Source: Myxococcales bacterium
GTDB lineage: Bacteria; Myxococcota_A; Polyangia; Fen-1088
Length of the DNA: 7,408 nucleotides
Direction: 5' to 3'
Assembly: GCA_003170035.1 (NCBI GenBank)
Contig: PMZX01000345.1
Span: forward strand, 347 to 7,754
Every line of letters starts with the position of its first letter. The first letter of the stretch is position 1. Made by a program: the position numbers and the translations under genes. The notes under the pieces are model-generated. The model searched no databases. It saw only the letters and a program-made list of their open reading frames with translations, and was not told the origin of the DNA. Below, piece by piece: positions 6,793 to 7,408 of the stretch.

Positions 6793-7196
6793 GCGGCACG
6801 CACTCCGGGTGATCTTCGATAGCGCCGTAGCATGGGCAAGACGTCGAAGTACTCGTTGCGCGCATTCACTTCGAACCGGATGCGCGCGGAACGATTGTTC
6901 TCAAGTACGAGCAGTCCATCGCGTAGCACGCGATGGACGAGATCCGGGGGCTGACTGTCGAGCACGACCAGATCGACCCGCCGGCCGAGGCGTTCCTCAA
7001 GGTCGCCGGCCAAGGCGAGCTTGAGCCCTGCCAGGCCCGCCTCCACTGGCTTGCCGTACAGAACCGCCACATCCACGTCGCTGTTCGGACCGCCTTCGCC
7101 GCGCGCCAAGCTGCCGAACAAGTAGACGGCATCTGCGTTCTCGTTCCTCGCCGCGAACACGCGCGTGATTTCCTGTGCGATTCGGTCTCGATCCAC
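6789..7196 (-). CDS. mntA: MntA-like minimal nucleotidyltransferase antitoxin
   Basis: 135 residues. The nucleotidyltransferase core has GSLARGEGGPNSDVDVAVL (residues 28-46), an exact GS-X10-DXD motif with metal ligands Asp40 and Asp42, and a third likely acidic ligand at Asp75 in RVDLVVLD. These are the MntA features; the family transfers AMP from ATP to the partner HepT tyrosine. After the core comes a helical C-terminal part with RIRFEVNARNEYFDVLPMLRR (split here as RIRFEV, then NEYFD near 114-118), usual for the family. The GTG at 7196 is the only reasonable start. The best ribosome binding site is a weak AGGG 12 bases upstream, so translation could be coupled to the possible gene ending 14 bases before it. 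Its stop overlaps the start of hepT by 4 bases. Confidence 0.9.
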   Translation of the reverse strand: MDRDRIAQEITRVFAARNENADAVYLFGSLARGEGGPNSDVDVAVLYGKPVEAGLAGLKLALAGDLEERLGRRVDLVVLDSQPPDLVHRVLRDGLLVLENNRSARIRFEVNARNEYFDVLPMLRRYRRSPGVRAA

Positions 7197-7210
7197 GCAG
7201 CTAGTGTACC

Positions 7211-7408
7211 CTAAGATCTTCCGTCACGGTTGTGGCTCGCCAGGAAGTCGTCCCCCGACATCTGTCCTGATGGCGACGACAACAGCTCGCGTGCCTCGTG
7301 ATACACGCGAGGCGCCACGCGTTGCGTCCCGTCACAGCGCGGGCGTCTGCTAGTCACCACCCGCGTCAGGACCACTATCGGATGATTGTCGGGCAGTCCA
7401 ATCGCGGG
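7211..7408 (-). CDS. Possible C-terminal fragment of an unrecognised gene
   Basis: Reading leftward from the window edge, this is the only one of the three minus-strand frames that stays open (65 residues, then TAG at 7213-7211); the other two hit stops within about 60 bases. About 70% of its third positions are G or C. The C-terminal part, VYHEARELLSSPSGQMSGDD followed by FLASHNRDGRS, has a protein-like composition, but I do not recognise the family. The stop lies 14 bases before mntA, which is operon-like spacing. Against it, 65 open codons can arise by chance in GC-rich DNA, and the first half (RRPRCDGTQRVAPR) looks less natural. It may also be a decayed remnant. Confidence 0.35.
   Translation of the reverse strand, partial: PAIGLPDNHPIVVLTRVVTSRRPRCDGTQRVAPRVYHEARELLSSPSGQMSGDDFLASHNRDGRS
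7286..7311. repeat. 8-bp perfect inverted repeat
   Basis: CTCGCGTG (7286-7293) and CACGCGAG (7304-7311) are perfect inverted copies around a 10-base spacer. An alternative 6-bp stem, GCCTCG with CGAGGC (7293-7298 and 7308-7313), uses the same bases. No T run follows on either side, so it does not look like an intrinsic terminator. It lies within the uncertain partial reading frame at the right edge and could be chance, an operator, or part of a palindromic intergenic repeat. Confidence 0.35.

Noticed and set aside
1..7408. CRISPR array, insertion sequence or phage genes
   Set aside because: No regularly spaced short repeats, no transposase or integrase motifs, and no terminal inverted repeats with target duplications were seen.

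Overview
This is a high-GC, densely coding bacterial window with strong G/C bias at third codon positions and short gaps or small overlaps between genes. No marker gene is present, so the host cannot be named. The GC content, large multi-domain membrane glycosyltransferases and a MntA-HepT module would suit a Gram-negative such as a proteobacterium or myxobacterium-like lineage, but this is inference only.

Layout. Bases 1-141 (+) hold the last 46 codons of a membrane protein resembling the TauE/SafE (TSUP) family. Its TAG stop shares one base with the GTG start of a complete APC-family amino acid permease (141-1595, +). A 44-base gap follows. Two large genes then come in from the opposite strand, so the permease and the glycosyltransferase operon converge.

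Bases 1640-6155 (-) are a two-gene operon of polytopic GT-C type glycosyltransferases, transcribed right to left. The first gene (6155-3699) looks like an ArnT/PMT (GT39-like) enzyme and ends in two tandem copies of a 128-residue extracytoplasmic domain, with a period of exactly 148 residues and no gaps. The second gene (3709-1640) starts inside the last codons of the first. It is a different GT-C branch, and its last ~95 residues resemble an NPCBM carbohydrate-binding module. Both enzymes probably move sugars from a polyprenyl-phosphate carrier to an acceptor on the outer face of the inner membrane. The acceptor is unknown.

Bases 6156-6360 are a non-coding leader and spacer, with a small hairpin just ahead of the glycosyltransferase start and a weak terminator-like repeat after the next operon. 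Bases 6361-7196 (-) are a MntA-HepT toxin-antitoxin pair with a 4-base GTGA overlap: a minimal nucleotidyltransferase antitoxin first, then a HEPN toxin with an intact RX4HXY motif. Upstream of it, the right edge (7211-7408, -) is open in one frame only and may be the C-terminal end of another gene in the same operon; its product is not recognised.

The most unusual feature is the glycosyltransferase pair, because both enzymes carry extra beta-rich or carbohydrate-binding-like C-terminal modules. No clearly new defence, mobile or RNA system is visible.
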